A stretch of DNA of 64,000 bases from Firmicutes bacterium CAG:882 (GTDB lineage Bacteria; Bacillota; Clostridia; Lachnospirales; Lachnospiraceae), in assembly GCA_000435595.1 (NCBI GenBank), contig FR895418.1, positions 24,665 to 88,664 on the forward strand. Reading direction: 5' to 3'. The notes below the pieces were generated by a model, which searched no databases, had not been told where the DNA came from, and worked only from the letters and a program-made list of their open reading frames with translations. The position numbers and the translations under genes were made by a program. Below, in pieces: positions 34,973-43,465 of the stretch. How positions within the stretch are numbered: position 1 is the stretch's first letter; each line of letters starts with the position of its first letter.

Positions 34973-35275
34973 TTACTGTTCTTCATCCTTGATATTAAGT
35001 CTCTCAAAAACCATGTCGTAAGCGTCATTGCCATAGTTGAGCGAACGATTGACACGGCTTATGGTAGCTGTCGACGCCCCAGTCTTCTCTGCAATGTCAA
35101 GATAGGTCTTGCGCTGTCTTAACATTCTTGCAACCTCGTAGCGCTGAGAAAGTGACAAAAGCTCATTGACCGTACACACATCCTCAAAGAAAGCATAATA
35201 CTCGTCCATGTTCTGCAACGTCATAATTGCTTCAAAAAGATGATCCACTGCATCAGATTTTAAATTCTTACCCAT
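34973..35275 (-). CDS. yerC: TrpR-related protein YerC/YecD
   Basis: A 100-residue helix-turn-helix protein of the TrpR superfamily: DEYYAFFEDVCTVNELLSLSQRYEVARMLRQ, then the DNA-reading helices YLDIAEKTGASTATISRVNRSL. YerC-type proteins lack a known tryptophan response; their targets are uncertain. It lies between two copies of the 37-bp repeat and upstream is the Cof phosphatase gene, with a gap of 186 bases, so it may have its own promoter. Confidence 0.88.
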   Translation of the reverse strand: MGKNLKSDAVDHLFEAIMTLQNMDEYYAFFEDVCTVNELLSLSQRYEVARMLRQRKTYLDIAEKTGASTATISRVNRSLNYGNDAYDMVFERLNIKDEEQ

Positions 35276-35433
35276 ATCCTACTCCTTCTTTTACAAATGC
35301 CGTTTCCCTCAAATACGGCAAAATTATTTACACATAACAAAGCGTTATCTCAATGGCACAACAGCATTTTAACACAATGAAGTCATAAAGTCCACTAAAA
35401 TTTTACAAATCAGCGCGGTTAATATTTGTCAAC

Positions 35434-35471
35434 GATATTCTCAATCCGCTTTGCCGCCTGCTCATATAAAT
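35434..35471. repeat. 37-bp repeat, copy B
   Basis: The second copy of the repeat at 34880-34917, overlapping the stop codon and last two codons of the Cof phosphatase gene. On the minus strand a shifted frame of this copy reads LYEQAAKRIENI and stays open for a few codons, which may be chance. Confidence 0.85.
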
Positions 35472-36265
35472 CGTTCAACTGCCGCAGCCACTCCGTCCTC
35501 ATCATTCGAGCAGGTGACAAAGCCGGCACATTCCTTAACCTCATCTCTCGCATTCGCCATTGCCACACCAAGTCCGGCATATTTAATCATGGTAAGATCA
35601 TTAAAGCCATCCCCGCACGCCATAAGCTCCTCCCTCTTACAGCCAAGTACCGCAAGAAGCTTCTCCAAAGCTTTTGCCTTGTCCACGCCCTTTGGCAATA
35701 TTTCAAGAAAATACGGTTCCGAGCGGTATACATCCATTCTGTCACACAGAGCGGCATGAACCTTCTTCTCGACCTCCGCAAGATAACTGCCCTCGCCGAG
35801 CATCAGACATTTATTTATCGGAAAATTGATGTGCTTTACAAAATTATCAACCTTTTTAATTCCAAGTCCGTTGATTCTCGCCTCCACTGCAAGAAATTCA
35901 TCATCAGGAGTCTCTGTTATAAGGTCATCCCCCTCATACGACATAAGGTTCACACCATATTCCTTTGAAAGTGCATATATTTCCGGAAGATACTCAAGCG
36001 GAAGCTTCATGTCATGAATAATCTCACCGGTTCTGCACGAAATGAGCCTTCCACCGTTAAACGAGAGTATATATCCGTCATTCTCCTTAAGTTCTAACTC
36101 CTGTGCGAAAGCCCTTATGCCCTGAACAGGTCTTCCGGATGCTATCACAAGCTTAACTCCCTTTTTTGCCGCCCCAAGCACTGCTCGCTTCGTTCTGTCC
36201 GTTATCCTTTTTTCTGAATTCGTAAGTGTTCCGTCTATATCAAGTGCCAATACTTTATATGCCAT
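35462..36265 (-). CDS. Cof-type HAD-IIB sugar-phosphatase
   Basis: A 267-residue phosphatase. HAD motif I is LDIDGTLT (Asp nucleophile and Asp acid), motif II VIASGRP, motif III with Lys in KGVDKAKALEKLL, motif IV GDGFNDLTMIKYAGLGVAMANA, and the C-terminus NDEDGVAAAVERFI is typical for Cof/YidA proteins. The C2B cap lies in the middle. These enzymes act on sugar phosphates or cofactors; the exact substrate cannot be read from sequence. Divergent from the binding-protein gene at 36453. Confidence 0.92.
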   Translation of the reverse strand: MAYKVLALDIDGTLTNSEKRITDRTKRAVLGAAKKGVKLVIASGRPVQGIRAFAQELELKENDGYILSFNGGRLISCRTGEIIHDMKLPLEYLPEIYALSKEYGVNLMSYEGDDLITETPDDEFLAVEARINGLGIKKVDNFVKHINFPINKCLMLGEGSYLAEVEKKVHAALCDRMDVYRSEPYFLEILPKGVDKAKALEKLLAVLGCKREELMACGDGFNDLTMIKYAGLGVAMANARDEVKECAGFVTCSNDEDGVAAAVERFI

Positions 36266-36452
36266 AATACCTCCACATCAAACACATAATCTGTCCTAAA
36301 TTCCTTTCGGAAGCCAACTGCTACATCTTACATTAAAAGTTTGCGGTTCGCAAGCAGATTTGTGTTTTTCCACATAATCACATTTTTTACGGCAATCCAT
36401 ATAATATTAGCAGACGTCGACAAGGCGAACAATTATATAACCGGAGGTTCAT

Positions 36453-37460
36453 TTGAAAAGAAAAATATTATCTCTTTTATCCGTTACATTGCTGTGTGTC
36501 ATGCTCGCCATGACTGCATCCGGCTGTAAAAAGACAGACGATACACTCACCAGGGTTACACTCAACGAGGTTGCACACTCAATCTTTTATGCCCCTCAGT
36601 ACGTTGCCATTGAACAGGGTTACTTTAAAGACGAAGGCATTGAGCTTAATCTTGTCACCGGCTTCGGTGCCGATAAGGTTATGACGGCACTCATATCCGG
36701 CGAGGCCCAGATTGGATTCATGGGCTCCGAATCATCAATCTACGCCTACAACGAGGGGAACTCGGATTACGCCGTCAACTTTGCACAGCTTACACAGCGT
36801 GCAGGCAACTTTCTTGTGTCAAGGGAGCCTATCGATGATTTTTCATGGGATATGCTAAAGGGATGCGTCGTTCTCGGAGGCAGAGCAGGCGGAATGCCTG
36901 AGATGGTGCTTGAATATATTTTAAAAAATAACGGCATAGATATTGCAAAAGACCTGGAAATTATACAGAATATTGATTTCGGCTTGACAAGCGGTGCTTT
37001 TGCAGGTGGTCAGGGCGATTTCACCGTCGAGTTCGAACCGCATGCAACCGCACTTGAGAAGGAAGGAAGCGGGTACGTTGCCGCAAGTCTCGGAGTCGAC
37101 AGCGGATATGTTCCTTACACCGCCTACAGCGCAAAAAAGAGTTATATAAATAAAAACCCTGATATTATTCAGGGCTTCACAAACGCTCTCCAGCGCGGCA
37201 TGGAATATGTGAACAGTCATTCCTCCACAGATATAGCCAAGGTTATTGCCCCTCAGTTTCCCGACACTGACGTTGATACAATAGCGCTGATAGTAGAGCG
37301 CTACAAAGCACAGGATACATGGAAGAATGACCTTATCTTCACAGACAACAGTTTCACTCTCCTTCAGGATATTCTCTATGAAGCAGGCGTCATAACGGAA
37401 TACGCCCCTTATAAGGACTTAGTCGATACAACCTTTGCTGAAAAAGCTGCCGAAAAGTAG
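36453..37460 (+). CDS. Orphan ABC substrate-binding lipoprotein (SsuA/THI5-like)
   Basis: A 335-residue binding protein: lipoprotein signal peptide with lipobox ASGC (Cys near 25), then VTLNEVAHSIFYAPQYVAIEQGYFKDEGIELNLV, the standard opening of the NMT1/THI5 and nitrate-sulphonate-taurine family. Relatives bind aminopyrimidines, riboflavin precursors, sulphonates or nitrate. The start is a TTG at 36453, five bases after CGGAGG; there is no better ATG. No permease or ATPase gene is next to it and no TPP riboswitch is seen upstream, so the ligand is open. Confidence 0.85.
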   Translation: MKRKILSLLSVTLLCVMLAMTASGCKKTDDTLTRVTLNEVAHSIFYAPQYVAIEQGYFKDEGIELNLVTGFGADKVMTALISGEAQIGFMGSESSIYAYNEGNSDYAVNFAQLTQRAGNFLVSREPIDDFSWDMLKGCVVLGGRAGGMPEMVLEYILKNNGIDIAKDLEIIQNIDFGLTSGAFAGGQGDFTVEFEPHATALEKEGSGYVAASLGVDSGYVPYTAYSAKKSYINKNPDIIQGFTNALQRGMEYVNSHSSTDIAKVIAPQFPDTDVDTIALIVERYKAQDTWKNDLIFTDNSFTLLQDILYEAGVITEYAPYKDLVDTTFAEKAAEK

Positions 37461-37501
37461 TCAGACAGTGCGCATCCACGCGAAGAAGTGTTTTTGTGTA
37501 A

Positions 37502-37523
37502 CAGGAACAAAGTTTCCTATTAC
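37502..37523. repeat. 22-bp palindromic repeat, copy 1
   Basis: Matches 39969-39990 and 52470-52491 at every position except the first base and one central base. The pattern is YAGGAACNAAGTTTCCTATTAC, itself an imperfect inverted repeat. This copy lies 41 bases after the binding-protein stop. Confidence 0.9.
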
Positions 37524-37530
37524 GGAAAAA

Positions 37531-37597
37531 GAATGTGCCTTGGCACATTCCTGCGCCTGCGGCGGTCGCTTGCGACATCCGCATTGTACTCCGCAGG
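37531..37597. repeat. Cluster of perfect hairpins between convergent genes
   Basis: GAATGTGCC-TT-GGCACATTC (37531-37550) and a second hairpin CCTGCG/CGCAGG (37550-37597) that encloses GTCGC-TT-GCGAC (37565-37576). GGAAA/TTTCC at 37524 and 37608 could pair outside. It lies between the binding-protein gene (plus) and the HD-GYP gene (minus) and may serve as a shared terminator, although T runs are weak. Confidence 0.7.
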
Positions 37598-37615
37598 TCA
37601 GCCCTTCTTTCCGTG

Positions 37616-38866
37616 TTACAGCCCTTTGAACTGCTCGTATATCTCATGCTCCTGTCTCTTTATCTGCATGTAAGTTCCGAGTGTAACCTCTTTCTTTTTC
37701 TCAAAATTATCTATAATTCTGTTCATGTTTCTGAGTGCCACGCCTACAACCTGCGGACATATCTTATTGTTGTCGGCATCCGATTTGATAATCTCTTTGA
37801 TTTTGTCGATATCGAACGCTTCCTTATAACTCCTCTTACCGTAAAGAGCACTTATTATATCCGCTACGGCAACTATTCTCTGAGGTTTGGTTAACTGCTC
37901 GCCTTTAAGACCTCTGAAATATCCGCTGCCGTCTATCTTCTCATGATGCCGTATCGCAATTTCGCGTACATCATCATCGACAATTCCCGTAAGGATGTGA
38001 TCGGTTATCTCCACATGTTTTTTCATTATATCCATCTCTTTCGGTGTAAGCCTTCCCGGTGCTTCAAGAATGGATAACGGTATTGCAATCTTACCAATGT
38101 CATGCAGCAGTGCTCCATAGTACAGATTATATTTTTCCTGTGCGGTAAGATGCATCATCTCGCCGAGTTCCTGCGCAAATATCGTTGTCGCAAGTGTATG
38201 TATTACGGTATGCTCACTTCGGAAATCTATGATATACACAAGCATCTGAAGAAATTTTCTCTTATATTCCTCCGAGAAATTCACCGACGCTATAAGCTCA
38301 TCAAGCTCTTTAAGATAGTCATCATGTTTTAAATTGTCAAGAACCTTGTACTGGGCATTGGCCTTTAAGAAAAGTGCAAGTGCCTCCGCCGAGAACTTGA
38401 TATTCCGGTACTTCTGAAGATAATCACTCTCAAGTGTTCCCGGCATGCTCATCACGACATCCATCTTGTCCGCCATAAAAAGATATTCAGCTATCTTAAT
38501 ATACTGACTCTTTATGACATAATGCTTATTGTAGTCAAGGTGATGATAAAGCACAACCTCTGCCTTGCTTTCAAGCGGTGAAAGATACTTAAGAAACAAA
38601 AAGCCGTAAATCGAATGCGGCCACACATCATTCTTTTCGTATTCAGCCCAATGGTCTATGTATTCAAGCTTGCACGTTCCTATATCATGCAAAAGCGCAA
38701 TCAGGACATAATCCGCCATCTCCTGATTGTTCATTCTTCCCTCGGCGAGCAGCATCTTATAGAGAATATACGCCGTCCTCTCGCTGTGGTGCATAAGCTG
38801 TGGATTCAATATAGAGAAAGATTTTCGAAGAATATCATACATATTCTTACTGCTTATTACTGCCAT
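37616..38866 (-). CDS. Double HD-domain protein with HD-GYP (cyclic-di-GMP phosphodiesterase type)
   Basis: A 416-residue protein with two HD domains. The first (about 25-160) has HHSERTA and LLHDIGTCKLEY; the second (about 215-390) has HTLATTIFAQ, LLHDIGKIAIPLSIL, KHVEITDHIL and HHEKIDGSGYFRGLKG, the HD-GYP set. The GYP proline is replaced by Phe (GYF), a change tolerated in some HD-GYP proteins but worth noting. No receiver or membrane domain is attached. Likely role: hydrolysis of cyclic-di-GMP or a related dinucleotide. Divergent from the membrane protein gene at 39026. Confidence 0.87.
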   Translation of the reverse strand: MAVISSKNMYDILRKSFSILNPQLMHHSERTAYILYKMLLAEGRMNNQEMADYVLIALLHDIGTCKLEYIDHWAEYEKNDVWPHSIYGFLFLKYLSPLESKAEVVLYHHLDYNKHYVIKSQYIKIAEYLFMADKMDVVMSMPGTLESDYLQKYRNIKFSAEALALFLKANAQYKVLDNLKHDDYLKELDELIASVNFSEEYKRKFLQMLVYIIDFRSEHTVIHTLATTIFAQELGEMMHLTAQEKYNLYYGALLHDIGKIAIPLSILEAPGRLTPKEMDIMKKHVEITDHILTGIVDDDVREIAIRHHEKIDGSGYFRGLKGEQLTKPQRIVAVADIISALYGKRSYKEAFDIDKIKEIIKSDADNNKICPQVVGVALRNMNRIIDNFEKKKEVTLGTYMQIKRQEHEIYEQFKGL

Positions 38867-38944
38867 TGTTACCTCCGAATAACTAAATCTCGTATCTATT
38901 ATACTTAATCTACTTCATTTTTCAAGAATTTACTAAAATTTCAT

Positions 38945-38973
38945 TTGATGGATTATATATCATAGTCTATAAT
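38945..38973 (+). promoter_or_regulatory. Promoter of the membrane protein gene at 39026
   Basis: TTGATG (38945-38950), 17 bases, perfect TATAAT (38968-38973), 52 bases before the ATG. Confidence 0.7.
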
Positions 38974-39025
38974 TATTAAAGTCCATTCGGACAAATACAT
39001 TCTTAATTTCAGGAAAGGATTTATT

Positions 39026-39967
39026 ATGAATTATGATATTGCATCCGAGCTCAGCGGCATATACGACCTCAGCCGGACCATCCCAACCCTAACCGTATAT
39101 TTCATAGCGGCATCCGGAATAATACTTCTGTGCTTTGCCATCGGTCTTGTCATTATGACAAAAAAGAATGTCGGGCTGCGTTTTTTTCCGATTTTATACG
39201 GAATAACCGCTTATCTGCTGTTCTACCTTATGATAGGAAGCTTCCTGTCAAGTCTCATCTCCACGACTATACCTGATGACATAAGTGCTGTCAACCTTGC
39301 CGTCATGAGACTGCTTGTTCTTATAATCACCTCTGCTCTGGTAGTAGGCGGCCGATTCTTTGCCATGTGGTTCATCCGTAAGTATTACAATGAATACTGC
39401 GACGCTTACGGGATAGGAGTCGGCGTATCTCTCACCGAAGCCGTCATAACAGGTGTGACAATCCTGTTTAACTACAGTCTGTGCACTACACTGAATGCTA
39501 ACGGTCTCGCCGCACTTGCAAACAGCTACGATACTGTAGACGAAGCGGTTCAGCAGCTCTCTTCGCTCATGTTCTTCTATGACAACCCGTCATATACCTA
39601 CATGTTCTCAGGTATTGAGAGCCTTATGCTGTTGGTGTTTAACACAATGATATCGGTAATGTTCTACGCCGTATACCACGGAGAGTTAAAGAAGATACAT
39701 ATTCTCTCCATCGTCGGTCTTCAGTCGCTCATGTATCTTCCCGGCAATTTTTACTCTGCCGGAATATTGTTTAACAGAATCGGATGCTTTACGGCGGAGG
39801 TACTTATCTTCACAGGATGTACACTCTTATTCTTAAGAATACACAATACCTGGTATCGCAGTATAAAGCCGCCTGTAAAAGAGACAAAAAATAAGCCCGG
39901 CAGCAATCAGCCAAAGCCTTCGGCTTCAGAGAAAATGCCCGACTTCAATAAGAATATAAATAAGTAA
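39026..39967 (+). CDS. Multi-pass membrane protein, unknown
   Basis: A 313-residue protein with about seven hydrophobic helices and a polar C-terminal tail of about 45 residues (KPPVKETKNKPGSNQPKPSASEK). I do not recognise the family with confidence; a general likeness to YhfC-type membrane proteins is weak because no metal-binding HExxH-like motif is visible. The ATG at 39026 follows AGGAAAGG, and a good promoter precedes it. Its stop codon lies at the edge of the second copy of the 22-bp palindromic repeat, directly before a long inverted-repeat element. Confidence 0.65.
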   Translation: MNYDIASELSGIYDLSRTIPTLTVYFIAASGIILLCFAIGLVIMTKKNVGLRFFPILYGITAYLLFYLMIGSFLSSLISTTIPDDISAVNLAVMRLLVLIITSALVVGGRFFAMWFIRKYYNEYCDAYGIGVGVSLTEAVITGVTILFNYSLCTTLNANGLAALANSYDTVDEAVQQLSSLMFFYDNPSYTYMFSGIESLMLLVFNTMISVMFYAVYHGELKKIHILSIVGLQSLMYLPGNFYSAGILFNRIGCFTAEVLIFTGCTLLFLRIHNTWYRSIKPPVKETKNKPGSNQPKPSASEKMPDFNKNINK

Positions 39968-39968
39968 T

Positions 39969-39990
39969 CAGGAACGAAGTTTCCTATTAC
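39969..39990. repeat. 22-bp palindromic repeat, copy 2
   Basis: Second copy of the repeat described at 37502-37523 (central base G). It starts two bases after the membrane-protein stop and ends two bases before the inverted-repeat element at 39993. Confidence 0.9.
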
Positions 39991-39992
39991 GC

Positions 39993-40182
39993 TTCAGGTG
40001 TCAAAACATGCGGAGCTGATTTTTATGTGTATATCATGTTATAATTATGCATATCAGCTCCGTTGTACGAAGCAAGTTGTTCTAACGACTCTGAAAAAAA
40101 TATTTCTGCCAAAAGTCGTGATATGCATAATTATAACAAGATATACATATTAAGGCTGTGAGCGCATATTTTGACACCTGAA
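39993..40182. repeat. 190-bp nested inverted-repeat element (short family member)
   Basis: Outer arms of 20 bp (19 match) begin TTCAGGTGTCAAAA; inside are 27-bp arms (40030-40056 and 40119-40145, 26 match), themselves AT-rich. The centre holds TGTTCTAACGACTCTG, close to TGTTCTTAGAACTCTG in the element at 44537, and CTTCGTACAACGGAG on the minus strand, identical to a stretch at 44752-44766. It lacks the two core hairpins of the longer elements. No open frame. Together with the csp terminator it fills the 329-base gap 39968-40296. Confidence 0.85.
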
Positions 40183-40198
40183 TTCTAATTATACAAGT

Positions 40199-40234
40199 AA
40201 ATAGGGACTGCCTTACGGCAATCCCTATTTTCAT
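40199..40234. terminator. csp terminator (possibly bidirectional)
   Basis: AAATAGGGA-TGCC and GGCA-TCCCTATTT pair around TTAC. It follows the cold-shock gene on the minus strand and would also stop plus-strand transcription (tail ATTTTCAT). Confidence 0.7.
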
Positions 40235-40296
40235 AATCTCGTTAAGTACAAATATTGCTCTTTATATTAAAAAGGCACACTGTAAAACTTCGTTGA

Positions 40297-40497
40297 TTAT
40301 AATTTTGTTACGTTTGTAGCCTGTGGTCCCTTAGCGCCGTCTACTACGTCGAACTCTACTGCCTGGCCCTCTTCAAGAGACTTGAAGCCTTCCATGTTAA
40401 GACCTGAGTAATGTACGAATACATCCTTGCCGTTCTCATCAGAGATGAAACCGTAGCCCTTAGAATTGTTGAACCACTTAACTGTACCCTTGCTCAT
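40297..40497 (-). CDS. Cold-shock protein (CspA family)
   Basis: A 66-residue OB-fold RNA chaperone. RNP1 is KGYGFI, RNP2 is [21 protein letters not shown] and [10 protein letters not shown] are standard ends. It melts mRNA structure in the cold or in stationary phase. The ATG at 40497 follows GGAGG, and the strong promoter at 40579-40607 gives a leader of about 75 bases. Confidence 0.96.
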   Translation of the reverse strand: MSKGTVKWFNNSKGYGFISDENGKDVFVHYSGLNMEGFKSLEEGQAVEFDVVDGAKGPQATNVTKL

Positions 40498-40578
40498 TGT
40501 GATACCTCCAAAATATTAAAAAAAATTCATACTGCAGCACTATGCCACAACATATATGCTTTGTTACAGCACATTGTT

Positions 40579-40607
40579 AGAATATCACAGAAAATAAAGG
40601 GTGTCAA
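40579..40607 (-). promoter_or_regulatory. csp promoter
   Basis: Consensus TTGACA (40602-40607), 17 bases, TATTCT (40579-40584) on the minus strand, directly after the hslO stop. Confidence 0.8.
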
Positions 40608-40610
40608 GAA

Positions 40611-41492
40611 TTATCCTTTTGCATATTTAAGTATTTTTTTGAGTTCATCAACCGAGAAATCGTACCCGGTATTGCAGAAGTGACACTTAAGTTCAATAGG
40701 TTTTCCCTCATCTATCATTTCCTTGAGTTCCTTCTTACCAATACTTATAAGAGCCTTCTCAACCCTCCCCTTGGAGCAGTTACATCTGAAAGCTGCCGGA
40801 ATTGTCTCATTAAACACCACACCGAAATCACCTAGTATTTCATTTAATATATCCTCCGGTGTCATTCCCTTATCAAGCATGGATGTGATTGAACTCATAT
40901 TATTAATCTTCTCTTCAAGCTTATCGATAACCGCATCCTCGGCAAACGGCATGACCTGAATGATAATGCCTCCTGCCTGCTTTACGGTATTGTCGTGTTC
41001 CATAAGCACTCCGAGAGCCACCGCCGACGGCACCTGTTCACTTGAGGCAAAATAATATGTCAAATCCTCGGCAATCTCACCTGACACAAGCTCACAGCTT
41101 CCACTGTACGGTTCCTTAAGACCTATATCCTTAATTACAGTTAGCATACCTTTCCCCACGGCACCGCCTACATCAAGCTTTCCCTTGCTGTTAGGAGGAA
41201 GCATGACATCAGGGTTTCCCACATATCCCTTAACTCCCGCCTTAGAATCTGCTGTAACCATAATTCCGCCTATCGGTCCGTCTCCCTCAATCTTGATGGT
41301 GAGAAGGTCATCATCATCCTTCATCATAACTCCCATCATGGCTGCTGCCGACATAAGTCTGCCAAGTGCCGCAGTTGCAACAGGTGAAGTATTATGTCTT
41401 ACCCTCGCCTCCTCCACAAGATTTCTTGAACAGATGGCAAATGCCCTGAGCTGATTATCCGCAGCCGTTGCACGTACAATATAATCTTCCAT
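40611..41492 (-). CDS. hslO: Redox-regulated chaperone Hsp33
   Basis: A 293-residue chaperone that unfolds and becomes active on oxidation. The N-terminal substrate domain starts MEDYIVRATAADNQLRAFA, and the C-terminal zinc switch has four Cys in FRCNCSKGRVE and KCHFCNTGY, as in other Hsp33 proteins. The start at 41492 follows GGAG by 10 bases; a longer in-frame form to 41642 would overlap the methyltransferase and has no ribosome site. It lies 67 bases after the methyltransferase gene, a gap with a small CCGCC/GGCGG hairpin. Confidence 0.95.
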   Translation of the reverse strand: MEDYIVRATAADNQLRAFAICSRNLVEEARVRHNTSPVATAALGRLMSAAAMMGVMMKDDDDLLTIKIEGDGPIGGIMVTADSKAGVKGYVGNPDVMLPPNSKGKLDVGGAVGKGMLTVIKDIGLKEPYSGSCELVSGEIAEDLTYYFASSEQVPSAVALGVLMEHDNTVKQAGGIIIQVMPFAEDAVIDKLEEKINNMSSITSMLDKGMTPEDILNEILGDFGVVFNETIPAAFRCNCSKGRVEKALISIGKKELKEMIDEGKPIELKCHFCNTGYDFSVDELKKILKYAKG

Positions 41493-41559
41493 ATAATAAT
41501 CTCCGTTCCGCCGCCGGTGGCGGCACAAATAGTAGTGTGAAACAGTAGTACTTCGTGTT

Positions 41560-42288
41560 TTAATCTGATTTTTTGAATATATAATAGGCTCTCTCACCTC
41601 TGACCCTGTACTCTTTGAGTGAAAGCCCATACTCACCGGCACTCTTTAAAACCTGTGTTTTTGAAAATGCCCTCTGAACATGTCTCTCCGTAAAGCTTGT
41701 ACAGATTCCGCCAAATATTCTGTGATAAAATGTTATATCATAGATGTTGATATGTCTGTCGGCATCATAATGATTCTCCCATATATATGAATCTCTTCCC
41801 GCTCTGTCCGCAAACACATTACCACCTAATTCATTCTTATAAAAGCTGTCCGTTTTCATATCAAACATGAATATTCCGCCGGTTTTAAGCTGCATGGCTG
41901 CCGCCCTCATCGTAAGCCTCAAATCCGACACACTTGTGAGATAGTTCATCGAATCGCAGAAGCTCACCACTCCGTCACAGCTTCCACCGCACATGAAAGG
42001 TATTCGCATATCAGCCCTATATGCCTCAAAGCCGGGAATGAACTTTCCTGCTGCCTCCTTCACCATGCTCTCAGACAAATCTATTCCCACAACCTTATAG
42101 CCTTCCATGCAGAAATAGCGTGACATGCTTCCCGTACCGCATCCGAGTTCAAGCAGCACACAATCATCCTCCGCTCTGACTCCGTATCTTCTCAGCCGGT
42201 CAATGACGTATTCCGCCCATCTGCCATACGGTATATCTCTCATAAAAGCATCATACATCCTTGCGAATCTTTTATATGCTGCCATCAT
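41560..42288 (-). CDS. Class I SAM-dependent methyltransferase
   Basis: A 242-residue Rossmann-fold methyltransferase: SAM motif I VLLELGCGTGSMSRYF, motif II VVGIDLSESMVKEA, motif III FMCGGSCDGVVSFCDSMNYL, post-motif GGIFMFDMKT. The last is typical for a common Firmicutes group (YqeM-like) often placed near hslO or yqeK genes. The substrate is unknown. Two adjacent ATG codons (42288 and 42285) follow AAAGGAAACGG; either may start. Confidence 0.88.
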   Translation of the reverse strand: MMAAYKRFARMYDAFMRDIPYGRWAEYVIDRLRRYGVRAEDDCVLLELGCGTGSMSRYFCMEGYKVVGIDLSESMVKEAAGKFIPGFEAYRADMRIPFMCGGSCDGVVSFCDSMNYLTSVSDLRLTMRAAAMQLKTGGIFMFDMKTDSFYKNELGGNVFADRAGRDSYIWENHYDADRHINIYDITFYHRIFGGICTSFTERHVQRAFSKTQVLKSAGEYGLSLKEYRVRGERAYYIFKKSD

Positions 42289-42388
42289 CCGTTTCCTTTC
42301 CGCTGTCCGTCAATAACTGACAATACAAAATTATCACTGCAACATAGTATCAATTTTTTGCACAAAATGCAAGTCCGGCACTTACAGC

Positions 42389-42417
42389 TTGAAATTTCTT
42401 TCATTTGACTATATACT
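42389..42417 (+). promoter_or_regulatory. Promoter of the gene at 42455
   Basis: TTGAAA (42389-42394), 17 bases, TATACT (42412-42417), 38 bases before the ATG. Confidence 0.6.
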
Positions 42418-42454
42418 GATTATACTTAATTATTATGTCAAGGCGGTTTATTCT

Positions 42455-43441
42455 ATGAAAAAGAAATCATTGTCTGCCACAATCAAAAAAATCAACTGCA
42501 GAAAGCTTATAATGCCAAGCATATTTATTGTTTTCTGCTCTATTATACTTCATACAACTTCAATATGTGATATTTTCACCCTTCCCGTTGTAAGCAGTCC
42601 CGCTGAGGCAGCAGCTTCTTATCACAATGGGGATATCTATGTCAATGCCACACTGACTGATTTATATTATTCAGGTGTGAACCGTTCGGACAAGCATAAG
42701 CTCAGGGCGTGCTACTACTACTGCCTGTATGAGAACAACTGTTACTATGTCCTTATCTCCGCCTCATCCCTCGGCATCGACAGCACCTCCCCGACACCGC
42801 CTCAGCACATCGCCTCATACAACTGCAAGGCAAAGCTTGAGTCCAACGAAGGCGAGTCCGATTCACTCACACAGCTTGTGAGCAAAAAGCTTAACTGGAC
42901 ACCTCAGGCACTCAACCTTATGACAAGCAAGGTTCTGATTAATCAATACAGAATGTCTCAGGGACGTGAATATATTCTTGCAGGATTGCTGGGCATAATG
43001 TCCTTATCTGCCATTATTCATTTGATAGTAATTATTGTATCTTTAATTAACCCGCTTCTGTCACGCACCGTGCTGCGCCTTTCAAGTTACGGCAACAGAA
43101 ATGAACTGTACAATATGGCATGCGCGGAATTTGAAGATTCCCACGTTTATGCCCCGGGAATAACTCTCACGGATAATTTTTTTATCGCCTACGACAAACA
43201 TAACATTCATATAGTTCCGCTTGAGGCAATCGTCTGGGCCTATAAGTTCGGCACCCTCCAGAATCGGCTGCTGCACCTGGATATAAGCTATTCACTCAGT
43301 GTAGTCGCCAATGACAAAAAGCATTACATCGTACATCATAAGACCAAAGACGCTGTCGAACTTGTGCTGAACGCTCTCCAGACGCGTTTCCCCGAGATAC
43401 TTATCGGCTACAGCGAGGGCAAATCAATGGGTACACGTTAA
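42455..43441 (+). CDS. Two-helix membrane protein, unknown
   Basis: A 328-residue protein. A first hydrophobic helix (about 18-40) is followed by about 130 residues outside the membrane, a second helix near 182-205 (AGLLGIMSLSAIIHLIVIIVSLI), and a cytoplasmic domain of about 125 residues. The latter (TLTDNFFIAYDKHNIHIVPLEAIVWAYKF) has the beta-rich look of bacterial PH-like domains such as YcxB, but I cannot name the family. The start at 42455 has AAGGCGG eight bases upstream. Confidence 0.6.
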   Translation: MKKKSLSATIKKINCRKLIMPSIFIVFCSIILHTTSICDIFTLPVVSSPAEAAASYHNGDIYVNATLTDLYYSGVNRSDKHKLRACYYYCLYENNCYYVLISASSLGIDSTSPTPPQHIASYNCKAKLESNEGESDSLTQLVSKKLNWTPQALNLMTSKVLINQYRMSQGREYILAGLLGIMSLSAIIHLIVIIVSLINPLLSRTVLRLSSYGNRNELYNMACAEFEDSHVYAPGITLTDNFFIAYDKHNIHIVPLEAIVWAYKFGTLQNRLLHLDISYSLSVVANDKKHYIVHHKTKDAVELVLNALQTRFPEILIGYSEGKSMGTR

Positions 43442-43465
43442 CATATCTCTCATTTCTTTTCATGC

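Noticed and set aside
36266..36452. TPP riboswitch before the THI5-like binding protein
   Set aside because: The conserved CTGAGA and ACCTGA blocks are absent.
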